Positions 8,648 through 17,562 of a stretch of DNA of 64,000 nucleotides are shown piece by piece. How positions within the stretch are numbered: position 1 is the stretch's first letter; every line of letters begins with the position of its first letter. Source of the DNA: Ruminococcus flavefaciens (lineage in GTDB: Bacteria; Bacillota; Clostridia; Oscillospirales; Ruminococcaceae); NCBI RefSeq assembly GCF_900108555.1, contig NZ_FNWV01000004.1:234103-298102 (forward strand), written 5' to 3'. The position numbers were made by a program, and so were the translations under genes. The notes below the pieces were generated by a model. The model ran no database searches. It was given only the letters and a program-made list of their open reading frames with translations, and was not told the origin of the DNA.

Positions 8648-9580
8648 ATGACTGTCCGTGAATTACAGGATAATATCATAAAGCTCAAAAAAGAGACTAA
8701 TACCGCTATCCTCGCACACTGCTATCAGGCGCGTGAGATATGCGAGATAGCCGATTTCGTCGGCGACAGCTACAAGCTCAGCGTTGACGCAAAGGGCGTA
8801 TCTCAGGAGAATATCCTCTTCTGCGGAGTACACTTCATGGCGGAGACCGCAAAAATGCTCTCACCTCAGAAGCGCGTTTTTCTCTCGAATAAACACGCAG
8901 GCTGCCCTATGGCTGAGCAAATGGACGCCGAGATGATAAGCATGATACGCGCACAGGAGCCTGACCGCACCGTAGTTGCTTACATAAATACAACTGCTTC
9001 ACTGAAAACAGTCTGCGACGTATGTGTTACTTCTTCAAGCGCACTTAAAATAGTAAAGGCTCTCGACAGCGACAAGATACTGTTTATCCCCGACTGCAAT
9101 CTCGGTGATTATATAAAGAAGCAGTGCCCCGACAAGGACATAAAGCTCCTACAGGGCGGCTGTCCCACACACGCAAGGATAACTCCAAAGGAAGTCCTCA
9201 AAGCAAAGGAAGAACACCCCGATGCACTCTTCCTCGTTCACCCCGAATGTACTCCTAAGGTAGTTGAGCTTGCTGACTATGTAGGCTCTACCACAGGTAT
9301 CATGGACTACGCAAAGAAGTCCGACAAAAAGGAATTCATCATCGGCACAGAAAACTCTATCGTAGAGCATTTGCAGTATGACTGCCCCGACAAGAAATTC
9401 TATCCTGTAAGCCGTGACCTCGTCTGTCACAACATGAAGCTCACAACTCTCCCCGACATATACAACACTCTTGTAGGTATCAGCGGCGGTGACGGCGATG
9501 CATTTGAGATACTCATGGACGACGAGCTTATTGCACAGGCAAGAAAATGCATAGACGAAATGATAAGGCTGGGCGGCTGA
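8648..9580 (+). CDS. nadA: Quinolinate synthase A
   Basis: 310-residue [4Fe-4S] enzyme that condenses iminoaspartate with dihydroxyacetone phosphate to quinolinate for NAD synthesis. It shows AHCYQ near residue 23, GVHFMAETAK, three spaced cysteines in cluster-ligand context (C126 in VCVTSS, C201 in HPEC, C260 in VCHNMK), and the TTGIMDYA segment. The start ATG 8648 follows GAAAGGAAG. NadB and NadC, the usual partners, are not adjacent; instead hydE follows after one base. Confidence 0.95.
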   Translation: MTVRELQDNIIKLKKETNTAILAHCYQAREICEIADFVGDSYKLSVDAKGVSQENILFCGVHFMAETAKMLSPQKRVFLSNKHAGCPMAEQMDAEMISMIRAQEPDRTVVAYINTTASLKTVCDVCVTSSSALKIVKALDSDKILFIPDCNLGDYIKKQCPDKDIKLLQGGCPTHARITPKEVLKAKEEHPDALFLVHPECTPKVVELADYVGSTTGIMDYAKKSDKKEFIIGTENSIVEHLQYDCPDKKFYPVSRDLVCHNMKLTTLPDIYNTLVGISGGDGDAFEILMDDELIAQARKCIDEMIRLGG

Positions 9581-9581
9581 T

Positions 9582-10619
9582 ATGACAGAACTTGTCCAGA
9601 AGCTTTATACTACAGGCGACCTTGACGACACCGAGCTGAAAGCTCTTATTGAAACAAATGACGAAGCTGCTGCAAAGCTGCTGAAAGAAAAAGCAGATGA
9701 GGTAAGGCAGCAGCACTACGGCAAAAAGGTGTTCCTGCGCGGACTTATCGAGGTGTCAAGCTACTGTAAGAACGACTGCCTCTACTGCGGCATACGCCGC
9801 AGCAACAAGGACGCTGACCGCTACCGCTTATCCCGTGAGGATATACTCAGCTGCTGTGAAAACGGCTATGAGCTGGGCTTCCGCACATTCGTAATGCAGG
9901 GCGGCGAGGACGGCACATTCACCAATGACTTCATGTGCGATGTGATATCCGAGATAAAGTCGAAATATCCCGACTGTGCAGTAACGCTTTCTCTCGGAGA
10001 ACGCTCATACGAAAGCTACAAGCGCATGAAAGAAGCTGGTGCGGACCGCTATCTGCTCCGTCACGAGGCTGCCTCCGAGGAGCTTTATTCACAGCTCCAC
10101 CCCGAGGGCATGAACCTTGAAAACCGCAAGAAGTGCCTGTTTGAACTGCGTGAGCTGGGCTATCAGGTAGGCGCAGGCTTCATGGTAGGAGCTCCTCATC
10201 AGACCACAGAGCATATAATAGCAGACCTGCGGTTTTTACAGGAATTGCAGCCCCAGATGATAGGCATAGGACCTTTCATACCTCATCACAATACCCCCTT
10301 TGCAGAGGAAAAAGGCGGCACTTTGGAGCTTACCCTGAGACTTCTCGGTATACTCCGCCTTATGTTCCCTAAGGTGCTTCTCCCTGCCACAACAGCACTC
10401 GGCACTATCGCTCCAAACGGCAGAGAGCTCGGTCTGCAAACAGGCTGCAACGTTGTAATGCCCAATCTTTCGCCTGTAAAGGTACGCAAGAAGTACGACC
10501 TTTATGACAATAAGATATGCACGGGCGAGGAAGCCGCAGAGTGCAGGAGCTGCCTGCAAAGACGCATAAACTCCGCAGGATACGAAGTCGTATCCGAACG
10601 CGGTGACTGCATAGATTAG
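9582..10619 (+). CDS. hydE: [FeFe]-hydrogenase H-cluster radical SAM maturase HydE-like
   Basis: 345 residues. The radical SAM cluster motif is CKNDCLYCG (C62, C66, C69), followed by a TIM-barrel with MQGGEDG and LSLGERSYESY, and a C-terminal BATS-like region (LPATTALGTIAPNGRELGLQTGCNVVMPNLSP). The order and length fit HydE, which helps build the dithiolate bridge of the hydrogenase H-cluster. The ATG lies one base after the nadA stop, so the two genes are tightly coupled. HydF and HydG are not in the window. A relative such as PylB is less likely given the length and motifs. Confidence 0.85.
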   Translation: MTELVQKLYTTGDLDDTELKALIETNDEAAAKLLKEKADEVRQQHYGKKVFLRGLIEVSSYCKNDCLYCGIRRSNKDADRYRLSREDILSCCENGYELGFRTFVMQGGEDGTFTNDFMCDVISEIKSKYPDCAVTLSLGERSYESYKRMKEAGADRYLLRHEAASEELYSQLHPEGMNLENRKKCLFELRELGYQVGAGFMVGAPHQTTEHIIADLRFLQELQPQMIGIGPFIPHHNTPFAEEKGGTLELTLRLLGILRLMFPKVLLPATTALGTIAPNGRELGLQTGCNVVMPNLSPVKVRKKYDLYDNKICTGEEAAECRSCLQRRINSAGYEVVSERGDCID

Positions 10620-10649
10620 ATCAATTTTTGCCTTGCAAAAATCGATCTG

Positions 10650-10760
10650 AGTTGAGAGTGAAGAGTTGAGAGTTTAGGTGTTCGCTTCGCTCACGTTATT
10701 TTATTTTTATCGCCAAAGGCGACTCCATAACTTTCAACTCTCAATTCTCAACTCTCAACT
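10650..10760. repeat. Stutter inverted repeat (GAGAGTTGA family)
   Basis: Left arm 10650-10675 is built of repeated GAGTTGAGAGT words. Right arm 10733-10760 is the complementary ACTCTCAATTCTCAAC words. The centre holds small palindromes (TTCGCTTCGC-like; CGCCAAAGGCG). Related copies are at 47630-47722 and 48518-48621. Confidence 0.7.
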
Positions 10761-10815
10761 TTTATGTTATAAAAAACACTAAAATCTGCCTATACATTAA
10801 TTTAAGGAGAATACT

Positions 10816-11760
10816 ATGCGAGTTCGTTTTCATCTTCCCGATTTTTCGGGAAATTTCAAGCTTAATGTTATGTTTGCGGAAATGCTTGCCCACCGCCCCG
10901 AATTATTCCGCGAGGGTGTGGAGATCGCTTCATTCTACGGCGTTTTCCCTCCGTCAATATGGAACGGCGGCAGGACACAGGGCGGAGTCTGTGACAAGAC
11001 CTTTGTAAAAAGCGTCATCAAGACCTTTAACGACAGAGGTATACCTCTTCGCTTCACATTCACAAATCCTGCACTCGAAAAGAAGCATCTCAGCGATCCG
11101 TTCTGCAATATGGTCATGAATTTAGCAAACAACGGTCTCAACGAGGCTATCGTTATGTCACCTATCCTCGAGGACTATATCCGCAGGAACTTCCCTAACT
11201 ATAAGCTTACAAGCTCTACCTGCAAGCGTCTGAATTCCATAGAAGGACTTCTTGACGAGCTGAAAAAGGATTACAGCATAGTCGTAATGGACTATGATCT
11301 CAATAACAAGTTCGATCTTCTCGAACAGATACCTATGGAGGACAGACCCCGCATAGAGTTTCTTTCAAATGCCTGCTGTGAGCCGAATTGTCCGCGCCGT
11401 TCAGCACATTACCACTCTATCGGCGTTCAGCAGATAGCCTACAACGAGCATATCAAAAAGTATCCTAATCTGCCATTTGATGCTACCAAATACGATCCCG
11501 AGCACTTCCGTGACTGCCCTTACTCACACAGAGGACTCTTTGATATAAAAGGTCTCAGCACACATATATCCCCTGATGATATCTGGGATAAGTACGTACC
11601 TATGGGCTTTGAGCAGTTCAAGATAGAGGGCAGGACTGCAAGTCCTATCAATGTACTCGAGACTTATATCTACTATATGGCAAAGCCCGAAAGCCGTGAC
11701 GAAGCAAGATTTATCCTGCTTAAATCCCTTGAAAATTCGGGTGCGCTTGTATTCAAATAA
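10816..11760 (+). CDS. Peptidase U32-like protein, function unknown
   Basis: 314 residues, cytosolic by appearance. Four clustered cysteines (ACCEPNCPRR near residue 192, then FRDCPYS near 237) and a C-terminal GFEQFKIEGRT stretch resemble the U32/UbiU-V group, where such cysteines hold an iron-sulfur cluster and the FKIEGR segment is conserved. I cannot name the substrate. AAGGAG precedes ATG 10816. It follows nadA-hydE after a stutter repeat and may have its own promoter, which I could not identify. Confidence 0.5.
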   Translation: MRVRFHLPDFSGNFKLNVMFAEMLAHRPELFREGVEIASFYGVFPPSIWNGGRTQGGVCDKTFVKSVIKTFNDRGIPLRFTFTNPALEKKHLSDPFCNMVMNLANNGLNEAIVMSPILEDYIRRNFPNYKLTSSTCKRLNSIEGLLDELKKDYSIVVMDYDLNNKFDLLEQIPMEDRPRIEFLSNACCEPNCPRRSAHYHSIGVQQIAYNEHIKKYPNLPFDATKYDPEHFRDCPYSHRGLFDIKGLSTHISPDDIWDKYVPMGFEQFKIEGRTASPINVLETYIYYMAKPESRDEARFILLKSLENSGALVFK

Positions 11761-11820
11761 GAAAATATGCTTTGTCCGTGAACTTTCATGGACATCAACG
11801 AAACGAATAGGAGTAATTTA

Positions 11821-13350
11821 ATGAGAGCAGCCGCTGTTTTCAGCGATAATATGGTGCTTCAGCGTAACAAGAATATCCGCATATTCGGCACCTGCAACGC
11901 TGATGAAAAAATAATAACCGTAGCTATCCCCGAGCTTGAAAGCTTCGCAAAGGCTACTGTAAAAAACGGCAGGTGGGAGGCTATCCTGCCGCCGCGCAAG
12001 GAGTGCAATTGCTGCACACTTGAGATATCCTGCGGAGCTATAAAGAAGATATTCCATAACGTTGCTATAGGCGAGGTGTGGCTGGCAGGCGGTCAGTCAA
12101 ATATGGAGTACGAGCTTCACAACGACAAAAACGGCATCAAAGAACTGACTCAGTGCAGCGATGTCAATGTAAGATATTATTATACACCTAAATGTGAAAT
12201 GGTGGACGAGAACCTTGAACGTGCGGAAAGGGAGTCCTGCTGGATGCTGCCCTCCGCAGAAAATGCTTCTTCATGGTCGGCTGTAGGCTACTATTTTGCA
12301 AAGGAACTGAGTGCCCGTCTTGGAGTCACAGTAGGCATTATCGGCTGCAACTGGGGCGGTTCTTCCGCTTCTGCATGGATAAAGAGAGAATACCTCGAAC
12401 ACGACATACGTCTGAAGCCTTACCTTGACGACTATGACAACGCCATTGCAGGCAAGACCGACGAGGAAATGATAAAAGAATTTGACGAGTATACCGTTAA
12501 GCAGACCATATGGGACAGGAAAATAAATGAGTATATTGCTGCAAATCCCGGCGTAAAATGGGCAAAGGTAGTAGAATTATTCGGTGAGAACCGCTACCCC
12601 GGACCTATGGGCATCAAAAATCCCATGCGTCCCTGCGGACTTTACGAAACTATGGTCAGCAGAATAGCTCCGTATACTATCACAGGTGTGCTCTGGTATC
12701 AGGGAGAGTCCGACGACCACCGTCCTCATACCTATGAATACCTGCTGAAAACGCTGATACAGAACTGGCGAAACACATGGAAGGACAAGGAACTGCCCTT
12801 TATGATAGTTCAGCTCCCAATGTTCATATATGAAGATATGCCTGATACCAAGAGCTGGGCATATATCCGCGAGGCTCAGGAAAACGTATACCTTTCCGTA
12901 AAAAATACAGGTCTTGCAGTGTGTCTCGACTGCGGAGAATTCAACAACATCCACCCTGTTGACAAGGCTCCCGTAGGTCACAGACTGTATATGCAGGCTA
13001 TGACCGAGGTCTACGGACTCATGGGCTACAGTATGTCACTGCCGCCGTTATACGACAATTTCGAGATAATAGATGACGCTGTCCTTATCCACCTTATGAA
13101 CTGTGAAAAGGGACTGGGCGGCAAGAACGAGAATTGTCTCGACGGCTTTGAGATAGCAGGTGCCGACGGAGTATACTATCCCGCAGATGCAGCGGTAAAG
13201 CTCCCGTACATAGAGCTGAAGAGCGATAAGGTGCCAAATCCGCAGAATGTACGTTTCATGTGGACAAACTATGCAGAGGTATCCTTATTCGGCGTAAACG
13301 GACTTCCTCTTGCACCTTTCCGCACCGACCGCTTTGAAGAACAGGAATAA
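11821..13350 (+). CDS. Sialate O-acetylesterase-like carbohydrate esterase
   Basis: 509 residues. SGNH-type active site: AGGQSNMEYEL with the nucleophilic serine near residue 94, WYQGESDD in the centre, and an Asp...His pair in DCGEFNNIHPVDK near residue 378. Enzymes of this family (PF03629) deacetylate sialic acids or plant cell-wall sugars. No signal peptide is visible, so it probably works inside the cell on imported sugars. ATG 11821 has AGGAG eight bases upstream; the in-frame ATG at 11788 has no such site. Plant acetyl-xylan or pectin oligosaccharides are an equally plausible substrate. Confidence 0.82.
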   Translation: MRAAAVFSDNMVLQRNKNIRIFGTCNADEKIITVAIPELESFAKATVKNGRWEAILPPRKECNCCTLEISCGAIKKIFHNVAIGEVWLAGGQSNMEYELHNDKNGIKELTQCSDVNVRYYYTPKCEMVDENLERAERESCWMLPSAENASSWSAVGYYFAKELSARLGVTVGIIGCNWGGSSASAWIKREYLEHDIRLKPYLDDYDNAIAGKTDEEMIKEFDEYTVKQTIWDRKINEYIAANPGVKWAKVVELFGENRYPGPMGIKNPMRPCGLYETMVSRIAPYTITGVLWYQGESDDHRPHTYEYLLKTLIQNWRNTWKDKELPFMIVQLPMFIYEDMPDTKSWAYIREAQENVYLSVKNTGLAVCLDCGEFNNIHPVDKAPVGHRLYMQAMTEVYGLMGYSMSLPPLYDNFEIIDDAVLIHLMNCEKGLGGKNENCLDGFEIAGADGVYYPADAAVKLPYIELKSDKVPNPQNVRFMWTNYAEVSLFGVNGLPLAPFRTDRFEEQE

Positions 13351-13373
13351 TACAAATATAAAGGAGAACCATT

Positions 13374-14144
13374 ATGCTTTTAGCAGTAGATATCGGTAAT
13401 ACAAATATAGTTTTCGGCTGTGTCAACGATAAGGACGAGGTAGTCCTTTTTGAGCGCATAAGCACAAACCATAACGCTACATCCGCTGAATACGCTGTAC
13501 TTATCAGAACTATCCTCGAAATGAACAGCTTCAATGTATCCGACATAGACGACGCTATCATGTCATCTGTTGTACCGTCCGTTACGAATACAGTCAAGGA
13601 AGCTATCCACAAGCTTTTCGGTGTTGATGTTATGGTTGCAGGTCCGGGAGTAAAAACAGGACTTAACATACTCATCGACAACCCTGCTCAGCTGGGAAGC
13701 GATCAGGCTGTTGACGCTGTTGCAGCTATAAACGAATACCCTGTCCCACTTATCATCATTGATATGGGTACAGCTACCACACTTTCCGTAGTTGACAGCA
13801 AGAAAAATTACCGCGGAGGACTTATCCTCACAGGCATGAAAGTGGCTGCGGACGCTCTTACAGCTCGTACTGCACAGCTGCCGAAGGTAAATTTTGAAGT
13901 ACCGCCTCACGTTATCGGCACAAACACTATCGACTGTCTGAAAAGTGGTATCCTCTACTCAAACGCAAGTGCTCTCGACGGCATAATCGACCGCATCGAG
14001 GAAGAGCTTGGTGAAAAGTGTACAGCTGTAGCAACAGGCGGACTTTCCGAGCTTGTTGTTCCGCTTTGCAAACGCAAAATAATCCTCGACAACAACCTGC
14101 TCATCAAGGGACTTGCAATAATCTACAGAAAGAACAAGAAATGA
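13374..14144 (+). CDS. coaX: Type III pantothenate kinase
   Basis: 256 residues with the ASKHA-fold motifs DIGNTNIVFG (phosphate 1 loop), GSDQAVDAVAA and DMGTATTLSVVD, plus the C-terminal ATGGLSELV. It phosphorylates pantothenate in the first step of coenzyme A synthesis; the type III enzyme is not inhibited by CoA. A strong AAAGGAG precedes the ATG. It is convergent with the M23 peptidase gene across a bidirectional terminator. Confidence 0.95.
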   Translation: MLLAVDIGNTNIVFGCVNDKDEVVLFERISTNHNATSAEYAVLIRTILEMNSFNVSDIDDAIMSSVVPSVTNTVKEAIHKLFGVDVMVAGPGVKTGLNILIDNPAQLGSDQAVDAVAAINEYPVPLIIIDMGTATTLSVVDSKKNYRGGLILTGMKVAADALTARTAQLPKVNFEVPPHVIGTNTIDCLKSGILYSNASALDGIIDRIEEELGEKCTAVATGGLSELVVPLCKRKIILDNNLLIKGLAIIYRKNKK

Positions 14145-14151
14145 TAATATC

Positions 14152-14178
14152 AAAGCCGCTGCATTTGCAGCGGCTTTT
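14152..14178. terminator. Bidirectional terminator between coaX and the M23 gene
   Basis: Perfect 11-bp stem AAAGCCGCTGC (14152-14162) with 14167-14177, loop ATTT. T-rich on the plus side and A-rich on the other, serving both convergent genes. Confidence 0.85.
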
Positions 14179-14181
14179 CTG

Positions 14182-16071
14182 TTAGTTCTTCTTTTTATCC
14201 TTATCTTTGTCTTTATCCTTATCTCTGTCATCATCGAAACTGTTGACAGTATTCAGGAACAACTCAGGATTAAGGCATATTCCGTGGTGACGCACCTCAA
14301 AGTGACAGTGGTTTCCTGTTGAGTCGCCTGTAGTACCTACTTTACCGATGAGCTGACCGCGTGAGACATACTGTCCCTCGTCAACGAGTACCTTGCTCAT
14401 ATGACCGTATACCGTCTGATACTCATCGGTATGACCGATCTGTACAAAATAGCCGTAGCCGCCTGTGTTCCAGCCTGCCGAAACTACCTCGCCGTCAGCA
14501 GCCGCATAGATATCAGTTCCGCCGTCAGCAGCTATATCCAATCCCTTGTGGTTTCTTGCACCGCCGAAGTGGTCGCTTATATATCCTCCGTCAACAGGCC
14601 AACCGAACTCGCCCGAACCTGTAAGGATAGTACTCGGGCTGTCAGGTCTTGCAGCATATACGCCTATACCTATCTTTTCCACAACAGGCTCTTTTGTTAC
14701 CTTTGAGCTTATGGTCTTACGTGAATACTCCTTGCCGTCAACGAAAGTAACTTCGATATGGCTTACCTTTTCGCCTCGTCTGCCCTTTACGATAACATCT
14801 CTTACGCCTTTATTAAGGGAGCTTGTTTCAACTTCCACCGATTCATAATCAAGGAAGCTGACAGCATCAAGCTCGCGGACATACTGTATAGGAAGGTAGC
14901 TTTCCTTCTCGATAACATTTACAAGAGTGCCCTTGCGGCATTGCTCTGATATACCGGGATTTAGCTCTTCAAGCTTTTCTGTTTCCATGTTGTACTTCTG
15001 TGCGATGGCAACAGCCGTATCGCCTCTCTGAGCGATATATACAGCCTTTTTGTCCTTGGAAGAGGTAAGGAGTTCGATAGCATCCTTTTCTGTCATAACA
15101 CTGCTTGCAAGGTATATTCCGTGAGAATACTCGACAGTGTTCTTATATCCGAGATCCTTTACAACACCGTCAACGCGGAAATTAAGTATCCTGTCATTGA
15201 GAGCGTCCTGCACCTTGTCCTTATTCTGTACTGCACCTATGAACTTACCGTCGATATAGATACCGTAAGCTTCCTTGAGAGCCTGATCCGAGGCAGCAAG
15301 CATCTCGTTAGCCAGCTGAGCCGAAGAAAAAACAGTATCGTTCTCATTTATTATCCTGAGCGAATATTTAGCCGAAAGGTCGATCTTTTCCGCTTCTTCC
15401 GAGTGAGCTATTCTCTGCTTGACTTCACGCTCAGCCTCTTCAAAGTCAGCCTCCGCAGTTATCATGCCTATCTCTTTGCCGTTATACTCAACGCTGAGAC
15501 CATATTCCAGTCCCGAGCCGTATTTTACTATACCCACAAGGAATGCAATTGATAGTATGGGCAGTATATAATTGAAAGCCGTGTAGAAAACTCCGTCCTC
15601 ACCGAAAAGGTACGAACCCCAGAAGTTAATGAGTGCCTTTTTGTATTCACGCTCGTCCTCTTTTTTGGCTTTGCGGACATTTTTCTGTAGCTTCTTGTTC
15701 AGATCAAATCTGCTCTTCATAGGAGATATAAGCTCCTTAAAGAGCCACAGGAGTGCTTTCAGTATAGACTTACCGAGGTCGACAAGCTCGGAGAATATGA
15801 GCTTTATGCCCAATATTACGCCTATAAGGACTGCCGCAAATACTTTTACCGCAAAATGACCTGCTCTTGTGAAAAAGTCCATTTTACTGTACCGTGAATT
15901 TATCCTGTAAGCCTCTGCAAGTATAGCAGACCTGCGTTCTCTTTCGGCTTTTTCTTCGGGAGATATGTCATCTTCCTGAGGTTCGGGCTCTGTATCACCG
16001 AAAATATCAGTATCTATATCATTAAAAAGATCACTGTTTTCCTCATCGAACAGCCCGTTATTATCGTCCAT
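14182..16071 (-). CDS. Membrane-anchored M23 peptidase with LysM and G5 domains
   Basis: 629 residues. The N-terminus is acidic and cytoplasmic (1-60), then come hydrophobic segments near 72-100 and 165-185. A LysM-like segment (YIAQRGDTAVAIAQKYNM, about 345-385) and a G5-like segment (about 410-480) follow. The C-terminal LytM/M23 domain has zinc ligands H508 and D512 (NHKGLD) and the HCHFEV motif (H588, H590). It should cut peptidoglycan cross-bridges or peptides outside the membrane. The tail is a Lys/Asp repeat (KDKDKDKDKKKN). A strong AAGGAG lies upstream and the gene has its own promoter at 16136-16163. Confidence 0.88.
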   Translation of the reverse strand: MDDNNGLFDEENSDLFNDIDTDIFGDTEPEPQEDDISPEEKAERERRSAILAEAYRINSRYSKMDFFTRAGHFAVKVFAAVLIGVILGIKLIFSELVDLGKSILKALLWLFKELISPMKSRFDLNKKLQKNVRKAKKEDEREYKKALINFWGSYLFGEDGVFYTAFNYILPILSIAFLVGIVKYGSGLEYGLSVEYNGKEIGMITAEADFEEAEREVKQRIAHSEEAEKIDLSAKYSLRIINENDTVFSSAQLANEMLAASDQALKEAYGIYIDGKFIGAVQNKDKVQDALNDRILNFRVDGVVKDLGYKNTVEYSHGIYLASSVMTEKDAIELLTSSKDKKAVYIAQRGDTAVAIAQKYNMETEKLEELNPGISEQCRKGTLVNVIEKESYLPIQYVRELDAVSFLDYESVEVETSSLNKGVRDVIVKGRRGEKVSHIEVTFVDGKEYSRKTISSKVTKEPVVEKIGIGVYAARPDSPSTILTGSGEFGWPVDGGYISDHFGGARNHKGLDIAADGGTDIYAAADGEVVSAGWNTGGYGYFVQIGHTDEYQTVYGHMSKVLVDEGQYVSRGQLIGKVGTTGDSTGNHCHFEVRHHGICLNPELFLNTVNSFDDDRDKDKDKDKDKKKN

Positions 16072-16135
16072 ATCTTTTCAGCATCTCCTTTCTTTCTTAT
16101 TTAAAGACTTCCCCATTGAAAGTCCAACAAATAAT

Positions 16136-16163
16136 ATTATACCAAATTTATGTGATAATACAA
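16136..16163 (-). promoter_or_regulatory. Promoter of the M23 peptidase gene
   Basis: On the minus strand: -35 TTGTAT (16158-16163), 16-base spacer, -10 TATAAT (16136-16141). Confidence 0.7.
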
Positions 16164-16164
16164 C

Positions 16165-16198
16165 GAAAAAATCCCCCGAAAACAAGTTTCAAGGGGAT
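16165..16198 (-). terminator. Terminator after luxS
   Basis: Minus-strand stem ATCCCC...GGGGAT (16193-16198 with 16171-16176), extended inward by GAAA/TTTC pairing, then a U-tract from the A-run at 16165-16170. Confidence 0.75.
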
Positions 16199-16228
16199 AT
16201 TTCGTCATTATATACAAAAAACTGCTTA

Positions 16229-16699
16229 TTATTTATCAAAATGCCACGAATAATTCAGCATTTCAACTGTATAATCCTGAAGCTTTTCAAGAAGCGGCAC
16301 AACGTCCTTCTTTGCAGAAGCAAGGTCATGCTCACGGTAGTTTCCGCACTCCACCTCTGTGCAGCCCGGTATCTCGCCCTCATAGTCTCTTATGAAAGTA
16401 TATGCCTCACGTACAAGCTTTATGGCATCTTCGTGCGAAAGACCTCTTGTGAGCAGATAAAAGCCCGTACGGCAGCCCATAGGTCCTACGTATACGATAT
16501 TCTTTCCGAACTGAGAATTTCTTGCATATGTAGCGAAAAGGTGCTCGATAGTGTGCATAGACGGTGTTTCGAGGTATACTCCGCCGTTTGGCTTTACCAT
16601 GCGGACATCATATGTAACGATATCATCATCGATTCTTGATATGTACATACCTACGCTGAATTTAGTGTGGTCTACCTGAAAGCTTGCTATCTTTTCCAT
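16229..16699 (-). CDS. luxS: S-ribosylhomocysteine lyase
   Basis: 156 residues. Cleaves S-ribosylhomocysteine to homocysteine and DPD, the autoinducer-2 precursor, as part of the activated methyl cycle. Metal ligands H49 and H53 lie in HTIEHLF with E52 as general base; C118 in EVECGNY is the third ligand and C76 in MGCRTGF the catalytic cysteine. AGGAGG-type site upstream. It follows the pseudouridine synthase gene by 20 bases on the same strand and is closed by a terminator. Confidence 0.96.
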   Translation of the reverse strand: MEKIASFQVDHTKFSVGMYISRIDDDIVTYDVRMVKPNGGVYLETPSMHTIEHLFATYARNSQFGKNIVYVGPMGCRTGFYLLTRGLSHEDAIKLVREAYTFIRDYEGEIPGCTEVECGNYREHDLASAKKDVVPLLEKLQDYTVEMLNYSWHFDK

Positions 16700-16719
16700 G
16701 TTTATTCCTCCTGTTCATT

Positions 16720-17562
16720 TTAGAAAAGTGCCTTTATATCCTCGGGAATCTCCGAGGAAACTGTTACGGGCTCACCTGTAAGCGGATCGTTGAAGCTCAT
16801 TTTTCCGCAGTGCAGAGCCTGTCTTGATATATCATCACGAAGTCCGCCGTACAGGTCATCGCCTGCAAGTGGAGCTCCGATATGAGCAAAATGTACTCTT
16901 ATCTGGTGGGTACGTCCTGTTTCGAGGTCTATCTCAGCAAGGGAGTACTTACCGTTTGTATCGAGCCGTTTATAATGAGTAACTGCTCTTTGTCCGTCCT
17001 CGCGTACACAGCGCAGGATTATGGACTCTCTCTCCCTTGCGATAGGCTCGTCTATGGTGCCGCTTTCGGGGATAGTGCCGTGTACTGCCGCATAGTAGAC
17101 CTTTTTGCAGTGTCCCTGCAAAAGCTTTGCCGCAAGAGCGTCCTTGGCAACTATGCAAAGTCCCGAGGTGTCACGGTCGAGCCTGTTCACCGAGCGGAAT
17201 GTCAGCTCGGGATAGCGGTAGGCGAAGTAATTTCCGAGGGTATCCCCCTGATGCCGTATGGACGGGTGTACGGGCATACCGCTGGGCTTATTGAACACCA
17301 CAAGGCTGTCATTCTCAAAGGCTATGGGCACATCAAGACTGCCGTTTGGTTCAAGGAAGCTGTCGTCCTCCATGCTGAGGATTATCCTGTCCCCTGCCGA
17401 GACCGTATCAATGCTCCTAATGGTAACACCGTCCCGTGTTATGCCGCCCTCCTGACGTTTAAGCTTTGTCAGCAGACGCTTTGAAACACCTTTTTTTCCT
17501 ACGAGGAAGTTTTCCAGCGTTGTTGGTCTTTCCACGTCCGCTATCAGCTCTATTTGCTTCAA
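16720..17562 (-). CDS. RluA-family pseudouridine synthase
   Basis: 280 residues: an N-terminal S4-like RNA-binding domain (about 10-70) followed by a pseudouridine synthase domain. The catalytic motif is NRLDRDTSGL (Asp in RLD), with Asn where many relatives have His, and RTHQIRVHFAHIG further on. It isomerises uridine in rRNA or tRNA; the target site is not readable. The start is TTG at 17562, preceded by a perfect AAGGAGG. This places the first 104 bases inside the 3' end of the upstream membrane protein gene, in another frame. Confidence 0.88.
   Translation of the reverse strand: MKQIELIADVERPTTLENFLVGKKGVSKRLLTKLKRQEGGITRDGVTIRSIDTVSAGDRIILSMEDDSFLEPNGSLDVPIAFENDSLVVFNKPSGMPVHPSIRHQGDTLGNYFAYRYPELTFRSVNRLDRDTSGLCIVAKDALAAKLLQGHCKKVYYAAVHGTIPESGTIDEPIARERESIILRCVREDGQRAVTHYKRLDTNGKYSLAEIDLETGRTHQIRVHFAHIGAPLAGDDLYGGLRDDISRQALHCGKMSFNDPLTGEPVTVSSEIPEDIKALF

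Noticed and set aside
11788..11820. Upstream ATG for the sialate esterase gene
   Set aside because: No ribosome binding site; AGGAG at 11809-11813 clearly serves ATG 11821.
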